NCBI RefSeq assembly: GCF_004193775.1 | Contig: NC_041004.1 | Coordinates: forward strand, 33,442,411-33,506,410 | Origin: Glycine soja | Taxonomy: Eukaryota > Streptophyta > Magnoliopsida > Fabales > Fabaceae | Direction: 5' to 3' | Length of the DNA stretch: 64,000 nt | Shown here: positions 35,701 through 47,623 of the stretch, in pieces | Numbering within the stretch: position 1 is the first letter of the stretch | How the letters are laid out: the number at the start of each line of letters is the position of its first letter | Notes under the pieces: model-generated | Databases searched by the model: none | Seen by the model: the letters and a program-made list of their open reading frames with translations, nothing else | What the model was told of the DNA's origin: nothing | Made by a program: the position numbers and the translations under genes

Positions 35701-36080
35701 TACTTCTTTAATAACATCGGATTGTACGAGACTACGCTAATCAATGATGACACCATTCTTAACAATGATATGACCATTGTCTCTTCTCCAATAGATAAGA
35801 TATCCATTTTGATCAACAATTGTATAGTTTGGGAACTTTTTAGGATAATACCTAGAACACTTTCTAGCTTTCATGTATGGTGAAGATGTATTAGCTACAC
35901 TGCATCGATAATGGATCATGTGAGTTTGTACTAAATGGTACAATTCATTGTCTTCATCCTAACAGAGTATTTCTGCTGAAATTATCTTGTCAATATCATT
36001 CGGGGAAGGGTAATTTTTTATGAGTGCAAAAAAAAAGTGTGCATGTGGCAATCCTCAATTTTGGAATTCAATTATGTACA
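35696..36080 (-). pseudogene. Helitron Rep fragment with HUH motif
   Basis: Minus strand: YIIEFQN-stop-GLPHAHFFFAL (the PHAH is the HUH nickase motif of rolling-circle Rep), NYPSPNDIDKIISAEI, ELYHLVQTHMIHYRC, CSRYYPKKFPNYTIVDQNGY and RRDNGHIIVKNGVIID, leading to the solo LTR. The TGA before GLPHAH would arise from CGA (Arg). An upstream exon-like stretch at about 36220-36340 (GRDLDTRRVFTLLKKDF) may also belong. Rep nicks and joins the transposon strand. Confidence 0.85.
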
Positions 36081-36379
36081 TATATGAAAAGGAAACCACA
36101 AATATTGATGTTAGTGATAGTTACATAAAAGTGTTCCCAATACTTGCAACAGAAAATTATGATCTATATATTTTGCATTAAAAAATATACAACAATAATA
36201 AATAGAGAAAAATAGATACGTATACCTGGATGTTCATTCTTGAAATAACAAAATCTTTCTTCAATAGTGTGAAGACTCTACGTGTATCCAAATCGCGACC
36301 AATATCTGCTATCATTGATGAGTGAAACTCTAAAGAGCAAACACTCTTTCTACTTTTCAAGTCTAAAAACTAGATTTGA

Positions 36380-37929
36380 AATTTTCTTGTTTGTCTCGTA
36401 CACTTTACTCTCAGGTATATATTTCTATTTATAATGTTAAAGAGATATAAATTTAGGCCTTTTTAAAAAAAAAATAGATTTTATTTAAAATAATTTCATA
36501 TCTCTTTATCTTTATATTTAAAAATAAAAAATCATCTCATATTTTCTTATCTTAAAAAGCTTCCTGATATAAGGTAAAAATAATTTTCAAATAATCACTT
36601 GGCTAATTATGATAACTAATTGCATGATCCGATCCTAATATGTAGCAATAAAATCTTACTTTTATTTTATGAAAAACTTTCACATTTATAAAATAATACT
36701 ATTTGTTCATATTAAATTCTCTAATTTAATTATCAAATAAATTATCTTCTTTTGCAAAGATTGAAACACTCGTTTACGTGTGACTCTATAGGTTCAATAT
36801 TAAACCGATACTAAATTAACCATAATTAATTTACTAATCAAGGTAGGTGTCTAGCAACACTTATTTTCAGATAACATGAAGTACCATCTTTTACCTTCAA
36901 GAATCAATAAAAGAATAATGTAATATTTTCTTTCATCATTTATCATTCAAGGTTAACTCTAAAGTATAATATTATTGTCAAACTCAAATAAGTTAACACA
37001 TTATATTTAATCAATGAATGACTTAAGAAATTTTTTTCTTATTTCATTCAATTGCCCTGACCAAGGTCTTAATTCTATCATAGAGCTGAAACTCATTGTC
37101 TACACTTGATGGATTCCTTCTTTATTATAATTAATTTTTCAAGTATTTAATCTTATCCCATATTCATTCAACTAGTGCCCTAAGACATTAGGTACTCGAA
37201 ATTAAAATATAATAAATAACTTATTAATTACTATGATAATTTCAGGTCAAAGGAAACTATTATATTTCTTCTTGAAAACTTCCTATTGATATATCAAGGT
37301 AATATTAACTATTAGAAATTCTCAATTGAGTTAGTTCAATGATGAAATTCACATATATATCATCTATATATGCAATTTAATAAATGAGATTTATTAATCT
37401 TTATCCAATAAAGACCATTACATATGTATTGATCTATCCATATTATTGATGTTCTATTCACAAAAATATTTTGATTAAAAACAATTTAGATTAAAATTGT
37501 AAAGGACTTGTTTCTCATTATCATAATCTCTATTATGATAGCAAGTCTCTAATTTTAATCAAGGAATTGTCAAATTAACAATTTAATAAAACAATAAATA
37601 TGATAATAAAATAAAGAATTTTTTTTACGAAAATTGATAGCATGATGGATTGAATCTTAGGCATACATATTTATCCCCAATAATCTCCCAGTTGTGCTAA
37701 AGTCAATCACTCATGTATTACATTACTAATTCTAACTTATGCTCATCAAATTACTTTAGTTTTTAATTTTGAGTCTTCATAAATGAGGCACAATCTTTAG
37801 TTCTTCTTAAGCACTTAAGAATGGTATTACCCACTTTCAATGCTCTCCACCAAGACTTTCTTGATATCAACTTGTTACACATAGTGCATAAATGATATTA
37901 GAACATGCAAAAATCATGTCCTATATAAT
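36380..37929. other. AT-rich non-coding, possibly LTR or untranslated part of the copia remnant
   Basis: No coding sequence. The line CCCCAATAATCTCCCAGTTG near 37676 is of a type I associate with legume copia elements (memory only). Element ends not found. Confidence 0.35.
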
Positions 37930-39080
37930 AGCTCCCACTATTCCAGCATATGATATCTAGTTATGTATTCTCTCTCTTCATGAGTTTTAGGACAATCCTC
38001 CCTACTAAGAGTAACTCCAATTCCTATTGGCAAATAGGAACTTTTGGAGTTTCCATGTTATACCTCTTTAGGATGGTATCAATGTACCTAGATTGAGAGA
38101 CACCAAGCAACCTTCTAAATCTATCTCAATAAATCTTTATTTTTAAAATATTGTTTCTCCTAAATATTTCATTGATAATATATTAGTAGTCAAATCTTTC
38201 TTCATTATATTGTGTATTATTTTATATGTCATCTACATATAAATGTAATGCTCCCAGTAACCTTTTGTACTCACAAAGTTCTTCTTCATAGCTAACAAGA
38301 TTAAACAATTCAATTATCTTGTTAAAATGAATGCTCCAAATTCTAGACACTTCTTTCAATCCATAAATGTATTGTTGAAACTTGTAGACTTTATTAAGGA
38401 AACATATTTTAGCTCACCATTAAGGAAAGCCGTTTTCCACATCCATTTTTCATATTTCATGATCATAGTATGTTGTTATAGCAAGAAGAATCTAAATTGA
38501 TATGAGCATTGCCACGAGAGAAAAAGTTATGTCATAATCTATATTTTCCTTTTGATGATATTTATTGGCAACTAGACAAGCTTTGTAGGTCTCGACCTTC
38601 CAATTTACTCCAATCCTTTTCTTGTAAACCCATTTACAACCAATTGGTTTTATATCCTTTGAAGTTAGTCCATACTTTGTTGATCTTCATTGATTCCATT
38701 TTAGATTCAATAGCTTCTTGTCATTTCTTACAATCCAAGCTTCGCATAGCCTCTTCATAGCTTCTTGGATCATCATCATCATGATAAATCTCATTTGATT
38801 TTTCATCTAGGACTATCAAGTTTAATCTATCAGGTGCACAGTGCACTCGAGTAGATTCTCTAGAAGGCTCATGCATTGGGTTCATAGATTGTTGAATTGG
38901 CTTTAAGATTGATTCATTGACCTGATCTTGAATTATAGTTGGCTCTTGAACCACAATTGTTGGAGTTGATGACCTTTGTGGTAACTTTAGAACATTAAAG
39001 AAAGGTATCTCGATTTCCATCTCATAGTCCAGAGTTGTTTCATTGGTTAATTGAGTTTCATCAAACTCAATTTCTTTACC
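37930..39080 (-). pseudogene. Ty1/copia polyprotein remnant (reverse transcriptase)
   Basis: Minus strand from 39080: a spacer ending EIYHDDDDPRSYEEAMRS, then 'KVWT', KPIGCKWVYKKR-like, LVAKGYHQKE, a DITFS-VA segment, YDHEIWKMDVKTAFLNGEL-like (split by stops) and a 'LLGVS..RYI' end. The order is that of copia reverse transcriptase just after integrase. Many frameshifts and stops; integrase core, RNase H and LTRs not identified. Confidence 0.78.
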
Positions 39081-42000
39081 AAAATAAATCTTTTAAGTAC
39101 TGAAATGTTTGCAAATGAATTTTAGGGGGACTAAATATGTTATGGATTATTGAAATTGCAAGTGTATTTATGGACACTTAAATCGCACGATATGTTTGGT
39201 GTAAAGAAATGAAATGAGTGTGAAAGTGAAAAGAGATTAAATGAGATGAAAGATTTGAATTGAAATAGAGTTTAGATGTGTCAGATTTACATCAATTTTA
39301 ATTTTTTTTTATCTCAAATACACCAAAGAAGAAAGTAACCAAACACTACCTTAGGTTTAAATCACACAAGTATGTTTGGTTAATTTAAAAGAATAAAATG
39401 TGTGTAAAAGTGAAAAGAGATAAAACATTTGAACTAAAGTAGAGTGTGGAAGTGCGAGATTCACATCAATTTTTAAAATTGAAAAGAAAAATTATAAATT
39501 GACAATGTAAAAAGTTTTACAAATCATTCAATCACAACCCATTGTAAATTTATTGACTTTTAGAATAATTATTTTAAAGTAATTCAAACGATAATTTATA
39601 ATTAGATAACCATGTAAAATAATGTTATCATGTTATTTTCTAAACATTAAACTCTTTAAAATTTTCAACTCAAATACACCAAAGATAAAAGTAACTAAAC
39701 ATCTAATGGCAATTGTTGATAGGAGTACTTTGTTTTACCCAAATCAATGCATGTTGGATGTAATATATTTGTACCTACCTATAAATTGATGGTAACTTGG
39801 TTTCGCATAAAGTGAAAAATAAAATACTTAAAATGTAAAAATAATAATGGTGAATTTAGTTCCTGAATTTGTATCTGATCGTCATTTTAATTTTTATTTT
39901 TTTATAGAAAAACTTAAATAAGTTTTTGAACAAAAGTTAATTTTGAAGACTTAAATGAAATCTTAAAAAACTTAAGGGATGTATTTGAGTTTTTATTAGT
40001 TTTATGAACTAAAATGTTAAGGAGATACAAATTTAGTAACTATCAAATTAGTCATTTACTTATGTTAAAGATATTTAATAAATTTCACTCATAATTTTAT
40101 ATTTAATAATAAATTTTAATTAACAATAAAAACTATAGAACACAAATTTAATTTTTTTATCCATTTAAAATTTTTATTTTTCAAACACTGTTAGTATTAA
40201 ATATTTTTATATTGATAACTAATACTTTTAATTTTTTTTTGATCATGATATTAGTACAAAGTAACTCATGTTAAAAATGGTGACGAATCTTCATCGGAGA
40301 CCATAAACGTACATAAGGTAGATATTCTCCTCATAATACTTTTGAAATAATTATTATAAAAAATAATAATTTCTTCATCATACATGATTATGATTGAATG
40401 CTAGTTTAGACTATAAAAAATATCTTTATAGGGTGAATGTTTTCTAATTGAATTCATGCAATAATGCTGTAAACATTTGTTTGATGGATAATTTTTTAGT
40501 CTCGAGAATATGAAAATAAAAAAAATTATCTCACATTTGTAACAAGATAATAAAATAATAAATTCTAAATATATTTTATTCCTAGAAAAATCATAATCAA
40601 GTTCAATCAATATTTAACCCGAAGAAAGAGATATGTTTTAATTATTTTCAGGCATATAAATACGTGCCCAACCATTTTTAGTAATCAAACAAACACATTT
40701 TTTTTATAAAATAGTTGAGAATAACATTCTCATGTTAAAAAATTATGTGTGAAACAAACATTACCTTATAATATTTTGTTTTGTTTGATGCACACCACAG
40801 CATGAAGCTATATATGATTATGGTTAAAAGAAAATTTGCCTAATCTCATTATCCTAACAAATAGTATATATGGTAAGACTATCCAATTTACTATATCTAG
40901 ACAGAAGAATGGAAGTAGATTGATATCTAAAGTCTAAACAGAGGAATGTAAATACAAGGATAAAAGAAATGGAATGAATATTGTTGTGAAGTGGCAACAC
41001 CAAAATAGGGCATAGGCCATGGGACCAGTGTTCCCTCGAGTCTCTGATTGGTCCCTATTCAGTTCAGTTTGGTTTTGTTTTTGTTAATTATTATTGACTG
41101 CAAAATCTGGTGCATTGGCAGTGCACGGAGACCACCATGCAGGCGCATGCCTTCTTGCAGTTCAATGTCTCCCGCGTCATCGTACGGTCACTAATTGTCT
41201 ATTTCCAAGGATGTTTATTTCTTTACCCCATGCATATGAAACCATGCTGTATGCTATGGCACGAAGAAATTATTGAATGATGAAAAATTATTATGGTCTT
41301 AGTTAATTTTTTTTATATATAAAAAGTAATTAGGTTTTGTCATTTTCTTATAAATTAATAAACTCTACTATATGTCATGAATCTCACGATCAAATAAAGA
41401 TGATTGAGACTAATGAATCAGAATTATGCAATAAATCTTCATATTGTTGGTTAGTATCACATCTTGGATCATAGGATATTTATTTGTTTCGTGTTTAGTT
41501 TAGCGTTTTGAATACTACTGGTCATATATATATATATATATATAAAACGGATTATTAAGATCAAAGAAAATGATGTTTCCATTTAATATTATCATAAATT
41601 TTACTTTTTATTCTAAAATTACTCTTATGTTTATAAGTGATTATTATATTTAATGTCGGTAATCATAATTGAATGAGTGATCCTAGAAAATAAAGTTAAA
41701 AATATAAAAAAATTAACTTGAAGTTTAAAAATTAATTATTGTTTTTTATAATTAAGATCAACGATAAACATAATTTATTTTTATATATATAAGATCGAAT
41801 GTAATATTATTTTCTATTTTTTGGGTGAGATTTTTAAAAGTTAACATTTATAATTTTTACATCTAAACATGATTATTCTATTCTTAACGCGTTTCCAAAC
41901 ATGCTAAGGACCAATTAGGATGGATTGATTCTTGGTCTGGTGGTAAATTTTTATTAGAATATCTGGTTAATGCATTTTTATATTCTTTTGTCATTGTTCA

Positions 42001-42163
42001 CTGTTTAAATCTTGAATCGTAGCCGGATATTCATGAGTAACGTGTTTGGTTTCATATTTTGAATGTGATTTTCAAAAACTAATAATACTTATAATTTTCA
42101 TATTTTAATTAATATGATTTTCTACTATATCATTTTTTTAGCCTAGAGCGACCTTCAAATATT

Positions 42164-42166
<3 letters not shown>

Positions 42167-42207
<41 letters not shown>
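42167..42207. repeat. (AT)n microsatellite
   Basis: About 41 bp of uninterrupted AT dinucleotides. Confidence 0.95.
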
Positions 42208-42208
<1 letters not shown>

Positions 42209-43327
42209 CTTTTTTATATTAATTATATGCATAATTGATGTAAAATATGTTATATTTATATTTGTTATATGCATCAATATATAGTGATGTAAAAAATCAT
42301 AATTGTAAGTTCAAATACAATCGAGTCTTGTTTTAGGCCAAAATAAATTTTAATTTTATGAGAGTAAAAAATATATTAAAAATTTTACAGGTATAAAAAA
42401 TTATATATTTCTAATTTTATAAAAACTGAAAACATATTTTAACCAAACCAAATATATCATAGTTCTCTTCATATTTAGACAACTTCTTCATTCTAGTACA
42501 CTGTCACCTTAATCCATTATTATCTTAAACATCAAAATTCAAGTGAAATTCAAAGAAATATGAGATACATAAAAATAAAGGTTAGTTGAAAGAAATGTTG
42601 CAATATCTTGAATTAATGTAAAAATTATTAGGAATTAGAGAGGAATCACCAAACACGTTTCAGAAGACAGACAGAAAAAGTTGCTTATGTTTCTAATGTG
42701 AATAATGAATTTATAAAATTTGAAAAAAAGGAAATTAAATTAATCTAGAATACAATGTATGGATTTTTAGGTGATTTATATGATTTCAAAAATCTTGATA
42801 ATTAGTACAATTAGGGATGAAAATGAGATGGCTTATGATAAATTTTATAAAGCTTAAGTCTAACTAATTATCAAATTCAAGGCGTAAGTTTAATGCATTT
42901 ACTAAATACAAGTCATTTTTAATGTGATTTAAAAACTTACTACGTAATAAGAACACTTAAACAGATTAATAACTAATTAATGATTAAAAACAGGTTAATA
43001 ACCCTACTTATAATTAAAGTCTTACTGAAAAAGTTATTGAACAAATAATAATTTTTCTTTTTAAAAATAAAACCAAACACACTTCTAGAAGTTAAAACGT
43101 GATATGAATGAACCCGTTAGGTAGATTTTTTTCATAGCCTTCAATTAAATAACCCGTTGGGTATATTTTAAACACTATTTAAAAAATGATTTAATTTATA
43201 GGAGGAGAGGACCTGCAATTCTGCAAAATGACTTTGTAGGGTTACGCATGACTCCTGCATATGGTTGCATCGGGTGTTAGTCTGGTAGACTTTGGGAGCT
43301 TTTGATAAAATTCAAAAGAAAATAAAA

Positions 43328-43329
<2 letters not shown>

Positions 43330-43408
<79 letters not shown>
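43330..43408. repeat. (TA)n microsatellite
   Basis: About 79 bp of uninterrupted TA dinucleotides; the longest of three in 2 kb (the shortest is at 41524-41544). Confidence 0.95.
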
Positions 43409-43411
<3 letters not shown>

Positions 43412-44091
43412 CGTCTTATATAAAGGAGCAGAAAGATATTTTCCAAAGACGAAAGTCAAGAAAGCTATTTGTCAACAGTAAAATATTAAATTAACTATTA
43501 AAATTATAATTTTAGGCCATTTTAATTTCTTCAATTAAAAAATAATTAGTTTTTAAAATTCAAAAGTGTTAATTGGTGACTAATTAGTAGGAATCCAGCA
43601 AAATAACAGTATAAATTTGACTCCTTAATTTTTTTTAGCTGTATTTGACTTCTTAATTTAATTCTTGATTCCTGATAAAAATAAACTTGACTTTTGATAT
43701 CTTTCAAGTTATAATGGTACTTTTTTTGTTATAGTTAACATGGTACTTAATTAACTTTGTTATGCATTAGTAAATTTAGTTTCTAATGCTAAGAACTAAA
43801 TTAATTAACCTGTAATTATCAAAGTTAAGAATGAAATTGAGTATCTTTGTTAATTTATAGACTAAACTGACTACAGTTTTCAATTAAAAAAAAGAAAGAA
43901 AAAAACTGACTAAATTCAAGGATAAAATTGGGAACTAAAAGTTATTTCAATTCCTAAATTAGATCTATAAATTTGATTTCAACCTTTTTCAAACAATTAG
44001 TCATTTTTTAATTTTTATCCTATTGATTTTTTTTTAATAAAACTTTATTAGCAGAACCTAGAAACTTCTAGAAAAATTAATACAAACAAAG

Positions 44092-44328
44092 TTAGCTATT
44101 AATTAACGCATTAGAAATAAATACAGGCGCTACATCAAAAGCAGGAACGAAACACTGGAAAAACTGCACAAATTTTACTAAGGCATCACCAGCCTCTTTG
44201 GTGAGATCAAATCTCTTATCCTTTATACTGGTGAATGCTATAAATAACTTTGCTGTCAAAATTAAACAGTCCCACAACTTAACTGATATTGAAGGGTAGT
44301 TGTCAAGTGTAGAGATTAATTTGATCAT
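44092..44328 (-). other. Isolated open frame, unrecognised fragment
   Basis: 78 codons with protein-like composition (LTAKLFIAFTSIKDKRFDLT, GDALVKFVQFFQCFVPAFDV) in an otherwise stop-rich region. I do not recognise it. It might be an exon fragment of a captured or decayed gene, or chance. Confidence 0.25.
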
Positions 44329-45059
44329 AATTACTATCTTTTAACAAATTAGGTTGATTTAGTAATTTTAAAATTAAATTGATGGATAGTGTAAATGTTA
44401 GTGACTAAATTAATGGCATTTACTAAAGTCGATAAATATTTTTTTTTATTTTTACAATATTAAAAACTAATTTGGTGGGGGACTTAGGCCTCTCCCATTA
44501 AAAAAAAAAGAAAAAAAAACCCAATTTAATCAGTAATGGAAAAAATTAACTCATTTTGGGTGCCTTAATTATAGCATTTAACTTAATAAATAAATGGGAA
44601 TCATTTATCAAATTATATTTTAATGATTTAATTTTTTTTTCTATGACGACAAAAGTAATAAGACTAACCCTCCTACGTAAAGATCATCAATGTGAAATTT
44701 TCTTTCCCAAAAAAATATTTTTCATGTGTACAATTAAAAAATAAAACTCCTATCATCAGAATTAACAAACTCAGTCATATACAACTTATATTAAACGTAT
44801 TGGTTATTTAATTTTGTTAATGACTTAATTATATTGGGATGGAATGAAATTGGTTGGAAAAAATATTTTTCAGAAATATAATATTCTTTATTTTTATATA
44901 AATTTTGTTAACCATTATTCTGAAAATAAATGATAAGGAATTAAAAGTAATTTTCTTTAATATTCTAAGCATATATTTACTGTTAAGAAGTGGACCAAGC
45001 TGGTATTTGAAAATAATGGGTCCGAATGACAAATCAGAATCCACTTCCCGGCTGAAGGA

Positions 45060-45300
45060 TATTCTAATTCCAGTTCACCACAAGAAACAAAAAGAAACTC
45101 ACGCGCGGACGAGTAGAGTAAAACCACGCGCCATTTGAGAAATCCAAAAGCAGATCAAGGAAAACGGCTTGACGTGATGACAGAGAGAGAGAAACACACT
45201 CTCCTCTTTCTGCTTTAAAATGAAGTGTGACTTAAAGAACCAAGGGTCCCACTCTCATTTTTTCTTTCTCTAATCTCTATTTTGTTTTCCCAAAGCAACA
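45060..45300 (+). promoter_or_regulatory. Regulatory-looking island upstream of the kinase gene
   Basis: A less AT-rich island in AT-rich flanks. It has two CGCG-type sites (ACTCACGCGCGGACG, ACCACGCGCCATT), TGACGTGATGACAG with two TGAC half-sites, and a GACAGAGAGAGAGAAA tract. About 2.4 kb before the kinase ATG. Role is inference. Confidence 0.35.
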
Positions 45301-46599
45301 ACCCAACATGTGAGAAGAAAACAAAAACATATGATGTTTAAAGAATAATATTAAAAATATAATAAAAGCGAGTACAAAAACCATATTTTTAGTATTTATT
45401 AAAAACTATTAAATACGTAATACTTACAAAAATATTATAATTTTTAATAATAATAAAATTTAAAAATATATTATTTGTATAATGACTAATATAATATAAC
45501 AATTAAGGAAAATAAATATAAGATGTAATAAATAATACTTGAAGAGAGAATTTTTTTTTTTAGTATTTGACTATAGTATAATCACTTAATATGGAATTAT
45601 TTTAATTTAATTAGATATCTCAAATTTTTTAAGTATATAATTACATTAAATACTTATAAAAAAATTTGTCAATCATATTCTAATAAATGACACATGTGAT
45701 TTTTAAAAAAGTATTATTATATAAAATATTAAATGAATTATTGTATGAAACACATTAAACATTAATAGGGATTCAAACCTTTATTAAGCTTTGAGGGACT
45801 AGTCTTTTTTCTTCTGTTACACCTAACCCTGGTAATAAATTTATCATATTTTTAAGAATTAAAATTAGTATAATTAATCAAAAATAAAATAAGAAAAATA
45901 AATATTTATTTTTATCCTTGATGTAAATAAACGAATTTTTGTTCTCCGTTTCCAAGCTATATATCCTCGTTTAATTATGATAATTGAAACTTTGATGAAT
46001 AATTATTTGATTTTTCAATTATTTTTTTCTTCTTCCTAGTCTATTAATAATAAAAATGAATTCTTTCAATGTATAAAAAAAAAATTCCAATAGCTCTTGC
46101 TACTTTAACCTCCCCGACCACGATTTTTATATATATTTTTTTCTAAATATTCAACTTCAAAATAATAAATTGTATTCGTACTAGATATTAAAAATCGAAA
46201 ATATGAGATAATGAAATAATAAGATAATGATAAATTAGTATTCAACAATAAAAAATTTGAATTTAATCTTTAAACGTATACAACTTGCCATAGATTAATC
46301 CCTTGGACAATTTGATGATAAATTGTTTGGTGAATTTTTTAATATCAAACTAATTCTTAGAAAATATTATTTATTATTAAATTAATTTTTAAAATTTGCA
46401 ACTTAATAATAAAATAATTTAAAAAATTTAATAATAAAATCAATTTATCTCATATTTTTATATTCAAATATTAAATTTAAATTTTCTATCCTCGCAGATC
46501 AATTTATTGGTCTCACACCTTGAAATAACAAAATGGGTATTTACTCGATAAAAAAGAAAAAAAGCAAAAGCATGTTACAATAACTATCACCACCAACAG

Positions 46600-47623
46600 C
46601 AACACTTTAGTGAGAGAGAGAATTCTTCCTCCGTTTACCGTTCTTCCAGTTTGAGAGAGAGAGAGAGAGAGGGTGAGTTGGTGTGTGGTTTGTGGAAATA
46701 GGAAGAGGGTGTTTTTTTGTTGTTGTTGCTTTGAAGTAGTGGGAACAAAGAGAAACAAACCCCATTATATCATTGCCACACTTTTCTCTCCATTTCAATA
46801 CTATTGCTGGGTTTGCATTTTGTCCCTTTTGCTCCTTATTATCACTTTGTTTCTTCTTCTTTTCTCTTCTCTTTTTGTTTTATGGACCGTTGATCCCTCT
46901 TTTCTCTCAAAACATTGCCGAACAACTCTTGGATTCATGTGGGTTTTATCATTTCTCAAGCAATGATAAATGCAACAAAATATTTGGTTTTTGTGGATTT
47001 TCCTTTTTCTGTGAATAGTACCCTTTTTTCTTTTCAAATTGGTTTTGATTTTGCATTTGGAGTCAGTGTTTTGATGCTTCAGGTAACTAAGTAGCTTCCT
47101 GATCTGTGCTAGGCTCCCATTAGTGATTTCCAAATTGGGGTGGTGTTTTGTTGTTAAGGGTTTGCAATATTGAGGTTTTTTCAAGTAATATTATTATTTT
47201 TTTGGTTTTAAGCACCAACAAGGTCAATTGTATTCCACAGTTCCACTACCAATTTCATTATTTTTGCTCTGAGTAGCTTTTTCTTGTTGATGATGTGGAT
47301 TCAAGCAATTGCTGTTGGCTTTTCTGTATTTAGCATTTCTTTGTTGATTTGATTTGGTGTGGTGGTTGTGTTTTTTAGCGACTCAAATAGAGCAAAATAG
47401 TAGGACTACTTGATTTTGTCATTGTTTCATTTTATGTTCTTCACTTGGTGGTTGGTTTAAGAGTTGTCTTGGTTATGTTCATCATCTTGTTTGTTGGTAA
47501 GTAGTTATTTATTGAAATTCAAGTTATAGAATAAATGAAGCTGCTGTTGAATGAACTTGTGGTTTTACTTGCAGGGACTTTTTAACTGGAAATCTTTTGT
47601 GTGATGCTATGTCGTATTGAGAC
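46600..47623 (+). promoter_or_regulatory. Core promoter and 5' UTR (with intron) of the kinase gene
   Basis: GA-rich tract at 46651-46670 and CT-rich patches at 46845-46880, common near plant TATA-less starts; no clear TATA box. A likely 5'-UTR intron runs from GTAACTAAG at 47081 to TTACTTGCAG ending at 47574, after which 49 nt lead to the ATG. The transcription start is not determinable by eye. Confidence 0.5.

Larger units (their letters stand above)
39100..45059. other. AT-rich intergenic DNA with (TA)n tracts
   Basis: No gene that I can support. 39150-39480 holds two diverged copies of a 'TATGTTTGGT…AAAGTGAAAAGAGAT' phrase. Microsatellites are at 41524-41544, 42167-42207 and 43330-43408. 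An open frame on the minus strand (44092-44328) is listed separately. Confidence 0.5.

Noticed and set aside
43277..43459. Minus-strand open frame rich in Tyr-Ile repeats
   Set aside because: It is a translation of the (TA)n microsatellite.
46801..47184. 127-codon minus-strand frame
   Set aside because: Opposite strand of a CT-rich 5' UTR; low-complexity Lys/Arg composition.
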